NCBI RefSeq assembly: GCF_001887595.1
Contig: NZ_CP017480.1
Coordinates: 3,376,001 to 3,440,000, forward strand
Source of the DNA: Luteibacter rhizovicinus DSM 16549
Lineage (GTDB): Bacteria > Pseudomonadota > Gammaproteobacteria > Xanthomonadales > Rhodanobacteraceae
Direction: 5' to 3'
Length of the DNA: 64,000 nucleotides
In this document: in pieces, positions 46,972-61,974 of the stretch
How the letters are laid out: every line of letters begins with the position of its first letter
How positions within the stretch are numbered: the stretch's first letter is position 1
Program-made: the position numbers and the translations under genes
The notes under the pieces: generated by a model
What the model was told of the DNA's origin: nothing
What the model saw: only the letters and a program-made list of their open reading frames with translations
Databases searched by the model: none

Positions 46972-47100
46972 CCGCGGTTGGGTTGGCCCTTGGGGCCGCA
47001 TGAGCTGAGGGCCGCTCAGTTAACGGGCGGAGCGACCGCGTCACCTACGGCCCGCCTCGAAGAGCTGCGCCGGCGGCCCCAAGGGCCAACCCGACCGCGG
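46972..47100 (-). repeat. Long hairpin element, copy B (inverted copy of A)
   Basis: The arms 46972-46999 and 47073-47100 pair over 28 positions, 27 Watson-Crick and one G-U wobble, around a 73-base loop. Compared with copy A, six stem positions differ, and the partner base differs too, so pairing is kept. In the loop GGGCCG/CGGCCC replaces GGGCGG/CCGCCC of copy A, again a compensated change. The ends of the loop are identical to A for 22 and 13 bases. Confidence 0.88.
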
Positions 47101-47247
47101 CTCCCCGACACCGCAAAAACCCACGTATTCACACTGCCGCAACACCCGTCTGCGTCACTGTGAATGCCTTCGCATGTCGGGTTCATTGGCACGACGCATA
47201 CATCCGACCCGGCATGCTTGTTCCACCCCCAGAGGAACACGAGAGAC

Positions 47248-50200
47248 ATGTCGGCAAGCATGCGTGCGCCCCTTTGCATCTATTACCTGCATCCCCTGCT
47301 TGCAGGGCCGATGACCGCGTGGAATCCCTGGATCGAGCATGCTGCCTCGCTGGGCTTTCGACAGCTGTTGGTTGCGCCGCCGTTCGAGCCTTCGGCCTGC
47401 GGTGACGTTTTCGTCACGCGGGACTTCGATCGGCTCAATCCCTCGCTGGGCGCCGATGGCGACGCCACCACGCGGTTGGGCCAGATCGCCAAGGCGTGCC
47501 GCGCGCAGCACATGGAGTTGTGGCTGGACGTGTCGCTGGATGAACTGGCGTCGGATTCGCCGCTGCGTGGAGAACATCCGGACTGGTTCCGGGCGATCGC
47601 GGCCCAGCACGGCACGCCCGATCCCCGTTGGACGCCGAGCGAAAGCGACAGCGCCCGCTGGCGATTGAATGACCCCACCGTGGCCCATGCCGCTACCCAA
47701 TGGTGGATCGACCGCCTCCGACGATGGACGGCGGCCGGCGTTGCCGGCTTCCGCCTGATGCATCCGCAGCGGCTCCCCGCGTCGCTTTGGAAAACCCTGA
47801 TCGATGCCGTCCACGACGTTTCGCCCGACGCGGGCTTTCTCGCCTGGACGCCGGGAAGCACGCCCGAGGAATTGGCCTCGATGCGGGGTGCGGGCTTCGA
47901 TGCCGTGGTGTCGTCGGCCAACTGGTGGGATTTCCGCGCGCCCTGGTACGCCGAGGAGGCGGCCCGCCTGCAGGCGATCGCGCCAGCGCTGGCCTGTACC
48001 GAGGCCCCGTTCGCCACTCGCCTGGGCGATGAACTGGGTGAGGAAAACCAGCTCGACCACGCTTACCGCCGTGCGATCGCGTTCGCCGCCACGGCGCCGG
48101 GCGGATGGATGATGCCGGTGGGCTTCGAATTCGCCGCGCACGACGCCCTCGATCCGCGGCGCGGCGCGGTGATCACGCCTGCCGACCTGGCGGCGGGCGC
48201 TGTCGTGGATGTCACCGCAACCGTCAAGGCGGCCAATGCCGCCGTCGGTGAGCGCATCCACGGTGTGCCGACGATCGTCACGGGCAAAGGCATCGCCGCC
48301 TTCCTCACCGTGGACGGCGCGGATCCACGCACGGCCACGGGTGCCACGCTCACCCTGGTCAACGCCTCGCTCGATCGCGAAGCGCCGCTGACCGCCGCCG
48401 ACGCCTTGATCGGCGACGCATCCCACTTCGGTCCCTGGACCACGCCCGATGGCCGCAAGGTCTTCGATGAAGGCGATGAGGTTGTCCTGCATCCGGGTGC
48501 CGTACTGACTTTGACCGCCCATGCGGGTGCGCCTGTGAAACGCAAGATCGGCGCGACCGCCCATAAGGAATTCATGCAGTCTGCTACGAAAGCCCCGCGA
48601 ATCATCATCGAAGCCGTCCAGCCCGTCGTGGATGGCGGTCGCTTCCCCGCCAAACGCATCGTCGGCCAGGCCATCGATGTCACCGCCGATATCTTCGCCG
48701 ATGGTCACGATGTGCTCGCCGCGCGATTGCGCTATCGCGCCCTGGATGAGAAAGCCTGGCGCGAAGTCGTGCTCGAGCCCGTCAACAACGACATCCATGC
48801 GGCGCGCTTCACACCCACCCGCATGGGTCGATACGAGTTCCAGATCGAGGCCTGGCGCGATCCGTTTGCTACCTATCGTCACGAACTCGAGGTGAAACAC
48901 GCCGCCCACGTGCCCGTAGCCCTGGAATTGGAGGAGGGCAGGTTGCTCGTCGAGGCACGTGCGAAAGACGCGGCCGGCGCCAAAGCCAAAGGCTTGCGCA
49001 GCCTCGCCACGGCTGTCGCGCGTAGCGAAGGCGACGAGCGCCTCGAACTCCTGCTCGCCGATAGCACCCTGGCCTTGATGACGGCGACGGATCCCCGCCT
49101 TCGTTCGACGGTCACCGAGTCCTTTCAGCTCGAGGTCGATCGCCGCGAGGCGGGGTTCGCCAGCTGGTATGAATTGTTCCCCCGGTCGATGACCGACGAC
49201 AAAGCGAAGCACGGCACGTTCCGAAGCACCATCGCGCGCTTGCCGGCTGTGCGTGACATGGGCTTCGACGTGCTGTACTTCCCGCCGATCCATCCGATCG
49301 GTACGGCGTTCCGCAAGGGGCCGAACAACAGCTTGACGCCGGGTCCGGATGACCCCGGTAGCCCGTATGCGATCGGCTCACCCGATGGCGGTCACACCGC
49401 GCTCCATCCGCAGCTGGGAACGATGGAGGACTTCCGCGCCCTGCGCGATGCCGCGCACGAACACGGCCTGGAACTCGCACTCGACTTCGCGATCCAGTGC
49501 TCGCAGGACCATCCCTGGCTGAAAGAGCACCCGGAGTGGTTCGACTGGCGCCCCGACGGCAGTATTCGTTACGCGGAGAATCCGCCGAAGAAATACCAGG
49601 ACATCGTCAACGTCGATTTCTACGCCGAAGGCGCGATCCCGTCACTGTGGCAAGCCCTCTGTGACGTGGTGCTGTTCTGGGCCAATGAAGGTATCCGTAC
49701 GTTCCGCGTGGACAATCCGCATACCAAACCGTTCCCGTTCTGGGAGTGGATGATCGCGCGGGTGCGGGCGAAGTATCCCGACGCGTTGTTCCTCTCCGAG
49801 GCGTTTACACGCCCCAAGCCGATGTATCGCCTGGCCAAGGTCGGCTTCAGCCAGTCGTATACATACTTCACCTGGCGAAACTCGAAGCAGGAGTTCGTCG
49901 ACTACCTCACCGAGCTGACGACCACCCCGCCGAAGGACTTCTTCCGGCCGAACTTCTTCGTCAATACGCCGGATATCGATCCCTACTTCCTGCAGACATC
50001 GGGTCGACCGGGCTTCCTCATTCGCGCGGCGCTCGCGACGACGCTGTCCGGCCTGTGGGGCATGTATTCCGGCTTCGAGATTTGCGAAGCCGCGCCGATG
50101 CCAGGCAAGGAGGAGTACCTGGATTCGGAGAAGTACGAGATCCGCGTCCGCGATTTCAGTGCGCCAGGCAACATCGTCGCCGAGATCACCCAGCTCAACG

Positions 50201-50520
50201 CGATCCGCCGCGCGCATCCGGCGCTGCAGAGTCACCTGGGTGTGCGCTTCCTGCCGGCGAACAACGCGCAGGTGCTGTTCTTCGAAAAGCGCTCGGGCGA
50301 TGACGTCGTGCTGGTGGCCATCAGCATGGACCCGCATAACGCCCAGGCCGCCGACCTTTCGCTGCCGCTGGGCGACTGGGGCTACGCCTCGGACGCGCAG
50401 CTGGATATCCACGACCTGCTTCACAACCAACCCATCGCCTGGCGCGGCGCCGATCAGCATGTGTGGCTAGGCCTCGGCCAGCCCTATGCGATCTGGCACG
50501 TGCGGCTACCCGGAGTCTGA
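47248..50520 (+). CDS. glgE: Alpha-1,4-glucan:maltose-1-phosphate maltosyltransferase with long N-terminal extension
   Basis: The 1090-residue protein transfers maltose from maltose-1-phosphate to glucan chains. The GlgE part occupies about residues 445-1090, with RIIIEAVQPVVDGGRFPAKR, SWYELFPRSM, the nucleophile Asp822 in RTFRVDNPHTKPF and the acid/base Glu851 in FLSEAFTRPK. About 430 residues precede it and resemble a degenerate GH13 barrel (CIYYLHPLLAGPMTAWNPWI; FVTRDFDRLNPSLGADGD) that lacks obvious catalytic residues. The start at 47248 follows an AGAGGAA site. treS follows after three bases, consistent with the TreS-Mak-GlgE pathway. Confidence 0.93.
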   Translation: MSASMRAPLCIYYLHPLLAGPMTAWNPWIEHAASLGFRQLLVAPPFEPSACGDVFVTRDFDRLNPSLGADGDATTRLGQIAKACRAQHMELWLDVSLDELASDSPLRGEHPDWFRAIAAQHGTPDPRWTPSESDSARWRLNDPTVAHAATQWWIDRLRRWTAAGVAGFRLMHPQRLPASLWKTLIDAVHDVSPDAGFLAWTPGSTPEELASMRGAGFDAVVSSANWWDFRAPWYAEEAARLQAIAPALACTEAPFATRLGDELGEENQLDHAYRRAIAFAATAPGGWMMPVGFEFAAHDALDPRRGAVITPADLAAGAVVDVTATVKAANAAVGERIHGVPTIVTGKGIAAFLTVDGADPRTATGATLTLVNASLDREAPLTAADALIGDASHFGPWTTPDGRKVFDEGDEVVLHPGAVLTLTAHAGAPVKRKIGATAHKEFMQSATKAPRIIIEAVQPVVDGGRFPAKRIVGQAIDVTADIFADGHDVLAARLRYRALDEKAWREVVLEPVNNDIHAARFTPTRMGRYEFQIEAWRDPFATYRHELEVKHAAHVPVALELEEGRLLVEARAKDAAGAKAKGLRSLATAVARSEGDERLELLLADSTLALMTATDPRLRSTVTESFQLEVDRREAGFASWYELFPRSMTDDKAKHGTFRSTIARLPAVRDMGFDVLYFPPIHPIGTAFRKGPNNSLTPGPDDPGSPYAIGSPDGGHTALHPQLGTMEDFRALRDAAHEHGLELALDFAIQCSQDHPWLKEHPEWFDWRPDGSIRYAENPPKKYQDIVNVDFYAEGAIPSLWQALCDVVLFWANEGIRTFRVDNPHTKPFPFWEWMIARVRAKYPDALFLSEAFTRPKPMYRLAKVGFSQSYTYFTWRNSKQEFVDYLTELTTTPPKDFFRPNFFVNTPDIDPYFLQTSGRPGFLIRAALATTLSGLWGMYSGFEICEAAPMPGKEEYLDSEKYEIRVRDFSAPGNIVAEITQLNAIRRAHPALQSHLGVRFLPANNAQVLFFEKRSGDDVVLVAISMDPHNAQAADLSLPLGDWGYASDAQLDIHDLLHNQPIAWRGADQHVWLGLGQPYAIWHVRLPGV

Positions 50521-50523
50521 TCC

Positions 50524-53837
<3,314 letters not shown>

Positions 53838-53841
<4 letters not shown>

Positions 53842-56024
53842 CCGACGCACGCAGCTACGGGCTGAGCGATACCGCTGCCGTTGCCGCACTGGTGGAGGGT
53901 CGCCACGGCGATCCTTTCGCCTTGCTGGGACCGCATACGGTCGACGGACGGCGCGTGGTGCGCACCCTGCAACCAGGCGCGTTGGGCGTCGAACTGATCG
54001 ATGCCGCGGGGCGGCCGGTCGCCGAACTGCGGCGCGTCCACGACGACGGGCTCTTTGCCGGCGTGGCGCCTGATGAATCGGCCTATCGCCTCCGCATCCG
54101 CTGGCCCGGCGCGAGCCACGACACGCACGATCCCTACGCGTTCTCGACCTTGCTGGCCGACGAGGATCTGCAGCGGATGTCGGACGGCACGCATGTCGAG
54201 CTGTTCCGCGTGCTCGGTGCACACCCCATCACGGTCGATGGTGTGCACGGTGTTCGCTTCGCCGTCTGGGCACCGAACGCGCAGCGGGTGAGCGTCGTCG
54301 GTGACTTCGACAGTTGGGATGGTCGCCGTCACCCGATGCGCAAGCGTGTTCCAGCGGGTGTCTGGGAGCTTTTCATCCCCGGCCTGCTTGCCGGTGCGCG
54401 ATACAAGTACGAGATCTGGGGCGCCGATGGCTCGCTCACCCAGCGTGCCGACCCCGTGGCCCTGGCCGCCGAGCTGCCACCGTCGACCGCATCCATCGTG
54501 GCCGACCCGACCGCTTTCCACTGGACGGACGGTGAGTGGCTGCGCAAGCGCGGGGCGCTGCACCATGCCGGGTCCCCCTTGTCGATCTACGAGCTTCACG
54601 CGGGGTCGTGGCTGCGTGGCAAAGACAATGAGGAGCTGCACTGGGACGATATCGGCGAACGCCTGATTCCGTATGTCGCTGGGATGGGTTTCACTCATAT
54701 CGAACTGCTGCCGGTCTCCGAGCATCCCTTCGGCGGCTCCTGGGGCTACCAGCCGCTCGGCCAGTTCGCGCCGACCTCGCGGTTCGGTACGCCCGAAGCC
54801 TTTGCGCGTTTCGTCGACCGCTGCCATGAGGCAGGTGTCGGCGTCATCGTCGACTGGGTGCCGGCGCATTTCCCGACCGACATCCACGGTCTCGCGCACT
54901 TCGATGGCACGCCGCTGTACGAGCACGCCGACCCGCGGGAAGGTTTTCATCAGGACTGGAATACGCTGATCTTCAACCTCGGGCGCAACGAGGTTTCCGG
55001 CTTCCTGGTCGCCAGTGCGCTGGCGTGGCTCGAGCGCTTTCACGTGGATGGCCTGCGCGTGGATGCCGTCGCATCGATGCTTTACCGCGATTACAGCCGC
55101 AAGCACGGCGAATGGGTGCCGAACAAGTTCGGTGGTCGCGAAAACCTCGAGTCCATCGATTTTCTGCGTCGCGTGAACCAGCTTGTCGCCGAGCGCCACC
55201 CGGACTGCATGACGATCGCCGAGGAATCGACGGCATGGCCAGGCGTGACCCAACCGGTAGAGCAGGGTGGGCTCGGTTTCACCTTCAAATGGAACATGGG
55301 CTGGATGCACGACTCCCTGGACTTCATGACCCACGACCCGATCCATCGTCGCTGGCACCATGGCGAGATGACCTTCAGCATGGTCTATGCGTACTCGGAG
55401 AAGTTCGTGCTGCCGCTCTCGCATGACGAAGTGGTCCACGGCAAGCGCTCGCTGCTTGGCCGCATGCCGGGCGACGAGTGGCAGAAGTTCGCCAACCTCC
55501 GCGCCTACTACGGTTTCATGTGGGGACATCCCGGCAAGAAGCTGTTGTTCACCGGTGGCGAGATCGCCCAGCCGCACGAGTGGAACCACGATGCCCAGAT
55601 CGCCTGGGAACTGCTGGACCATCCCTTGCACCTCGGCGTGCAGAAACTGGTGCGCGATCTCAACCAGCTTTATGCGACAACGCCGGCGCTCCACGCCTGG
55701 GACTCGGATCCGCGCGGTTTCCGCTGGGTTATCGGCGACGATGCCGAGCAAAGCGTCTTCGCCTGGTTGCGCATGGCCGACGGTGGGCGCACCGTATTGG
55801 TGGTGAGCAACCTGACGCCGACCCCGCGGCATAGTTTCCGTATCGGCGTCCCCGAAGGCGGGCGATGGCGCGAAGCGCTGAACTCCGATGCCGTCGAATA
55901 TGGCGGCTCGGGTAGCGGCAATGAAGGCGAGCGCCACGCCCAGGCGGTATCCGCGCACGGCTTCGAGCAGTCGGTCGTGCTGAGCCTGCCGCCGCTATCG
56001 ACGGTCATGTTCGTGGCCGACTGA
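53838..56024 (+). CDS. glgB: 1,4-alpha-glucan branching enzyme
   Basis: The 728-residue protein has N-terminal carbohydrate-binding segments ([11 protein letters not shown] at residue 24, then [20 protein letters not shown]) and a GH13 barrel with the nucleophile Asp in [19 protein letters not shown] and the Glu in [26 protein letters not shown] completes the site. It makes alpha-1,6 branches on the glucan extended by GlgE. The start is GTG at 53838. It lies between treS and glgX in a tightly spaced operon. Confidence 0.96.
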
Positions 56025-56035
56025 CGAGGATCGCG

Positions 56036-58140
<2,105 letters not shown>

Positions 58141-58144
<4 letters not shown>

Positions 58145-59892
58145 CGGCTCGCTACGTGCACGCGATGCCGTACGGCGCCAGGTCGCTCGGTGACGGTCGA
58201 ACGCGATTCCGGCTCTGGGCACCCGACCTCGAGTCGGTGTCGCTCGAATGCGATACAGGGCATACCGCCGCCATGCGGTCCCTGGACGACGGCTGGTTCG
58301 AGTGCATCTGTCCCGCCGAGGTAGGCGTGGGATACCGCTTTCGCATCGATGGTTCGCTTGCCGTGCCGGATCCCGCCTCGCGTCGCCAGCGCAGCGGTGA
58401 CGTCCATGGCTATAGTGTCGTCACCGATCCCTTGTCGTTCGAATGGCGCAATACGGCCTGGAACGGCCGACCGTGGCACGAGACGGTCATCTATGAGCTG
58501 CACGTCGGCGCAGTCGGTGGCTTCCATGGCGTGGAGATGATCCTGCCGCATCTGGCCTCACTCGGTGTCACCGCCATCGAGTTGATGCCGATCGCGCAGT
58601 TTCCCGGTGAGCGCAACTGGGGCTACGACGGTGTCCTGCCGTACGCACCGGCCGCGGCGTATGGTTCGCCGGAAGACCTCAAGGCCATGATCGATACGGC
58701 ACACGATCTCGGCCTGATGGTGTTCCTGGATGTGGTCTACAACCACTTCGGCCCCGACGGCAATTACCTCGGCGCATACGCATCGCGGTTCTTCGATGAA
58801 GGCGCGCACACGCCATGGGGTGCGGCCATCGGCGTGTCATCGCCCCAGGTGGGCGACTACTTCGTGCATAACGCGCTGTACTGGATCCAGGAGTTTCGTT
58901 TCGACGGCCTCCGTTTCGATGCCGTGCATGCGATCGGCAATCCCGGGTGGCTGGCCTCGTTGGCCAGTCGCGTTCATGCGGCGGTGGGACCGGACCGCCA
59001 CGTGCACCTGATCCTCGAGAACGAGGGCAACCAGGCCAACCTGCTTGGGCGTGGCCGCTTCGATGCGCAGTGGAACGACGACTTCCACAATGCATTGCAT
59101 GTGCTGCTCACCGGCGAGAACGAGGGCTACTACGCCCATTACGCCTCGCCGATGGACAAGCTGCTGAGGACGCTCCGTGAGGGCTTCGCTTTCCAGGGCG
59201 AGATGATGGGGCCGCGCCGCCGGGGTGAACCCAGTGGACACCTGGCGCCGGCGCGCTTCGTCAACTTCCTGCAGAACCACGATCAGGTCGGCAATCGCGC
59301 CTTCGGCGAACGGCTCGTCACCCTGATCGCTCCGGAAACCATGGAAGCAGCCCTGACCCTGCTCCTGCTGTCGCCCTTTGTGCCCATGCTCTTCATGGGC
59401 GAGGAGTGGGGTAGCCGCACACCCTTCCTGTACTTCACCGACTTCGCCGACGAGGAACTGCGTGATGCGGTTCGCGAAGGTCGTCGCAAGGAGTTCGCCG
59501 AGTTCACCAGCTTCGGCGGCGAAGAGATTCCGGACCCTAACGAGTACGACACGTTCACCACGTCGATCCCGAAGCGCGATGGCACCAACGGCGAGCACCG
59601 CCGCCTTTTCATTCGTGACCTGATCTCGCTGCGCCATAAATACATCGCGCCTTACATCGACGACGCGAGAAGCCTCGGCGCCGAAGCCCTCGGCGAGCGC
59701 GCCTTCAGGGCGTCGTGGTCGCTCGGCGGCCAGGCCCTCACCCTGTTCGTCAATCTCGGTGACACCGACGTCACCATCGCACAGCCACCATCGCCGTCGG
59801 CGGCGTGGCTACACGGCGATGCCGCCGAGATTGCCTCTGTATCGCGTGGCCTGCTTCCCGCACGCCGCGCCGTCGCCTGCCTGGAGTCCTGA
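58141..59892 (+). CDS. treZ: Malto-oligosyltrehalose trehalohydrolase
   Basis: The 583-residue GH13 protein has an N-terminal CBM48-like domain (YGARSLGDGRTRFRLWAPDL), VFLDVVYNHFGPDGNYLGAY, the nucleophile in RFDGLRFDAVHAIG, the acid/base in HLILENEGNQANLL, and NFLQNHDQVGNRAFGERL. It releases trehalose from maltooligosyl trehalose made by TreY. The start overlaps glgX (ATGA). malQ follows after three bases. Confidence 0.95.
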
Positions 59893-59895
59893 GCC

Positions 59896-61974
59896 GTGAA
59901 CGCCCCCCTCGACGATCGTCTCGCCCTGCTCGCGGAACAGGCCGGCGTGGACGTGTATTGGCGCGACGCGCTGGATCGTCCGCAGTCCACACCGGCCGAC
60001 ACGCTGCGTGCCGTACTGCGCGCGCTCGACCTCCCGGCGGATAGCGCCGACGACATCGAGGCCAGCCTGCAGCGTATCGAACAGGAGCGTGGTGGCCGGA
60101 AACCTCCGCGTCTGGTCACGGCCGACGTCGGCGATCGCTTCGTGGTGCCTGTGTCGCCCCGCGGACGTGTGTGGAAACTGCTCGACGACGAGCACACCCT
60201 CATCAGCGAAGGGCAGTTGCCGTCCGGGGAAGGCCAGCTCGACGCACCCTCCGTTCCGGGTTACTACACGCTGTTTCTCGATGATGACGAAGTCACGCTT
60301 GCCGTCGCGCCGCCGCGTACCTTCGGCATCGGTGACATCGCCGGCGCGCGCAAGCCCTGGGGCATGGCCGTCCAGATGTCGAGCCTGCGTCGACCGGGCG
60401 ATGGCGGCATCGGCGATTTCACCGCCCTCGAGACCTGCGCGAAGGCGGCGGCGGAGAAGGGCGCCGACGCGTTGGCGATCAGTCCGTTGCACGCATTGTT
60501 TGCCGCGGCACCCGAACGCTACAGCCCTTACGCACCGTCGAGCCGCCTCTTCCTCAATGGTCTTTACGTCGACCCGGTGCCAACCAGTGGCGAGCAAACC
60601 GTGCGCGCCGTGATCGACACGCACAACCTGCGCCAGGAGCTTGCCGAGCTCGAATGGCTGGAACTCATCGACTGGCCGCGCGCCGCCCGCGCGCGCATGA
60701 CCATCCTGCGCTCCCTGTTTGAGTCGGCATCGGTGGATCTGGCCCACTCCGAGCGGTTCGGTGCATTCCGCCGTGCGCAGGGTGAGCCCCTGGAACGGCA
60801 TGCGCGCTTCGAGGCGCTGCATGCTGACTTCAGTGCGCACGGTCGTCCTGGCGGCTGGCAGGGTTGGCCGGCCGAGTTTCACGACCCGGCGGGTCGCGAG
60901 GTGGCGGCCTTTGCCCGCGAACATTCGCGCGAGGTGGGTTTCCATGCCTGGCTGCAATGGCTCGCGACACAGGGCCTCGAAGGCGCGCAGAAGGCGGCGC
61001 GCGATGCCGGCATGTCCATCGGTCTCGTTGCCGACCTTGCTGTCGGCGCGGACTCCGGCGGCAGTCATGCCTGGGCGCACCAGGCCGAGGTGCTCAAAGG
61101 CCTTTCCGTGGGCGCGCCTCCGGATGCACTGAATCGCCTCGGCCAGGACTGGGGGCTGACCACGTTCTCGCCTCGCGGCCTGCGCGACACCGGTTTCAAG
61201 GGCTTCATCGGCATGCTCCGCGCCGCGCTGGCTCATGCGGGCGGCGTGCGTATCGACCACGTGTTGGGCCTGAAACGCCTGTGGATGGTGCCGCATGGCG
61301 CGGGAGCGACCGAAGGCGCTTACGTGCGCTACCCGTTGACGGACATGCTGCGCCTGATTGCATTGGAGTCGCATCTGCACCGGGCCATCGTCATCGGCGA
61401 AGACCTCGGCACGGTGCCCGCCGATTTCCGCCAGGCCATTGGCGACAAGGGCGTGCTCGGCATTCGCGTGCTCTGGTTCGAACGCGCCGCCGACGGCGGC
61501 TTCGTCTCGCCGCTGGACTGGTCGGCGAAGGCCATGGCCACGACCAGTACTCACGACGTGCCCACCGTAGCCGGTTGGTGGAGTGGCCGCGACGTGGAGT
61601 GGCGAAAGAAGACCGGTCTTGATGATCCCGCCGTGGACGAGAACGCGCAACGCGAAGGCGATCGCGTGCTGCTGTGGCGCGCCATGTGTGCTTCCGGTTC
61701 GGCGTGGAACGAAGAGTCCCCGCCCGGGCTGGACGATATCTCGCCCGTGGTCGTGGCGGCGGCGAAGCACGTGGCGCAGGCGCCCGCGCCGCTGGCGATC
61801 TACCCGGTCGAGGACATCCTGGGCTTGCATGAACAGCCGAATCTTCCCGGACCGACCGACGCGATCCATCCGAACTGGCGTCGCCGCATGCCCGACTCGT
61901 CGTCGCGACTGTTCGACGGCCCCATCGCACACGCCGTATGCGACGTGATCGACAAGACCCGGAACCGCACATGA
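59896..61974 (+). CDS. malQ: 4-alpha-glucanotransferase
   Basis: The 692-residue GH77 enzyme contains SSLRRPGDGGIGDFTALET, the nucleophile in GGVRIDHVLGLKRLW, the acid/base in AIVIGEDLGTVPADFR, and TTSTHDVPTVAGWWSGRD. The N-terminal 130 residues are a separate beta-rich domain seen in longer MalQ proteins. It moves glucan segments between chains, making substrates for TreY and glucan breakdown. The start is GTG at 59896; the stop overlaps treY by four bases (ATGA). Confidence 0.95.
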   Translation: MNAPLDDRLALLAEQAGVDVYWRDALDRPQSTPADTLRAVLRALDLPADSADDIEASLQRIEQERGGRKPPRLVTADVGDRFVVPVSPRGRVWKLLDDEHTLISEGQLPSGEGQLDAPSVPGYYTLFLDDDEVTLAVAPPRTFGIGDIAGARKPWGMAVQMSSLRRPGDGGIGDFTALETCAKAAAEKGADALAISPLHALFAAAPERYSPYAPSSRLFLNGLYVDPVPTSGEQTVRAVIDTHNLRQELAELEWLELIDWPRAARARMTILRSLFESASVDLAHSERFGAFRRAQGEPLERHARFEALHADFSAHGRPGGWQGWPAEFHDPAGREVAAFAREHSREVGFHAWLQWLATQGLEGAQKAARDAGMSIGLVADLAVGADSGGSHAWAHQAEVLKGLSVGAPPDALNRLGQDWGLTTFSPRGLRDTGFKGFIGMLRAALAHAGGVRIDHVLGLKRLWMVPHGAGATEGAYVRYPLTDMLRLIALESHLHRAIVIGEDLGTVPADFRQAIGDKGVLGIRVLWFERAADGGFVSPLDWSAKAMATTSTHDVPTVAGWWSGRDVEWRKKTGLDDPAVDENAQREGDRVLLWRAMCASGSAWNEESPPGLDDISPVVVAAAKHVAQAPAPLAIYPVEDILGLHEQPNLPGPTDAIHPNWRRRMPDSSSRLFDGPIAHAVCDVIDKTRNRT

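Larger units (their letters stand above)
46489..47247. other. Intergenic region of nested inverted repeats between the PaiB-like gene and glgE
   Basis: These 759 bases contain no convincing gene. A REP-like unit comes first, then hairpin element A (46591-46719), a spacer holding a 24-base inverted pair of REP-related palindromes (46764-46907), hairpin element B (46972-47100) in inverted orientation, and the glgE promoter and leader (47101-47247). Overall the region folds as palindromes inside palindromes. Confidence 0.85.

Noticed and set aside
46541..47110. The repeated motifs in this interval looked at first like a degenerate CRISPR array.
   Set aside because: The repeats are inverted rather than direct, and each unit is self-complementary with its own loop. 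Spacing and copy number do not fit CRISPR, and there are no cas genes.
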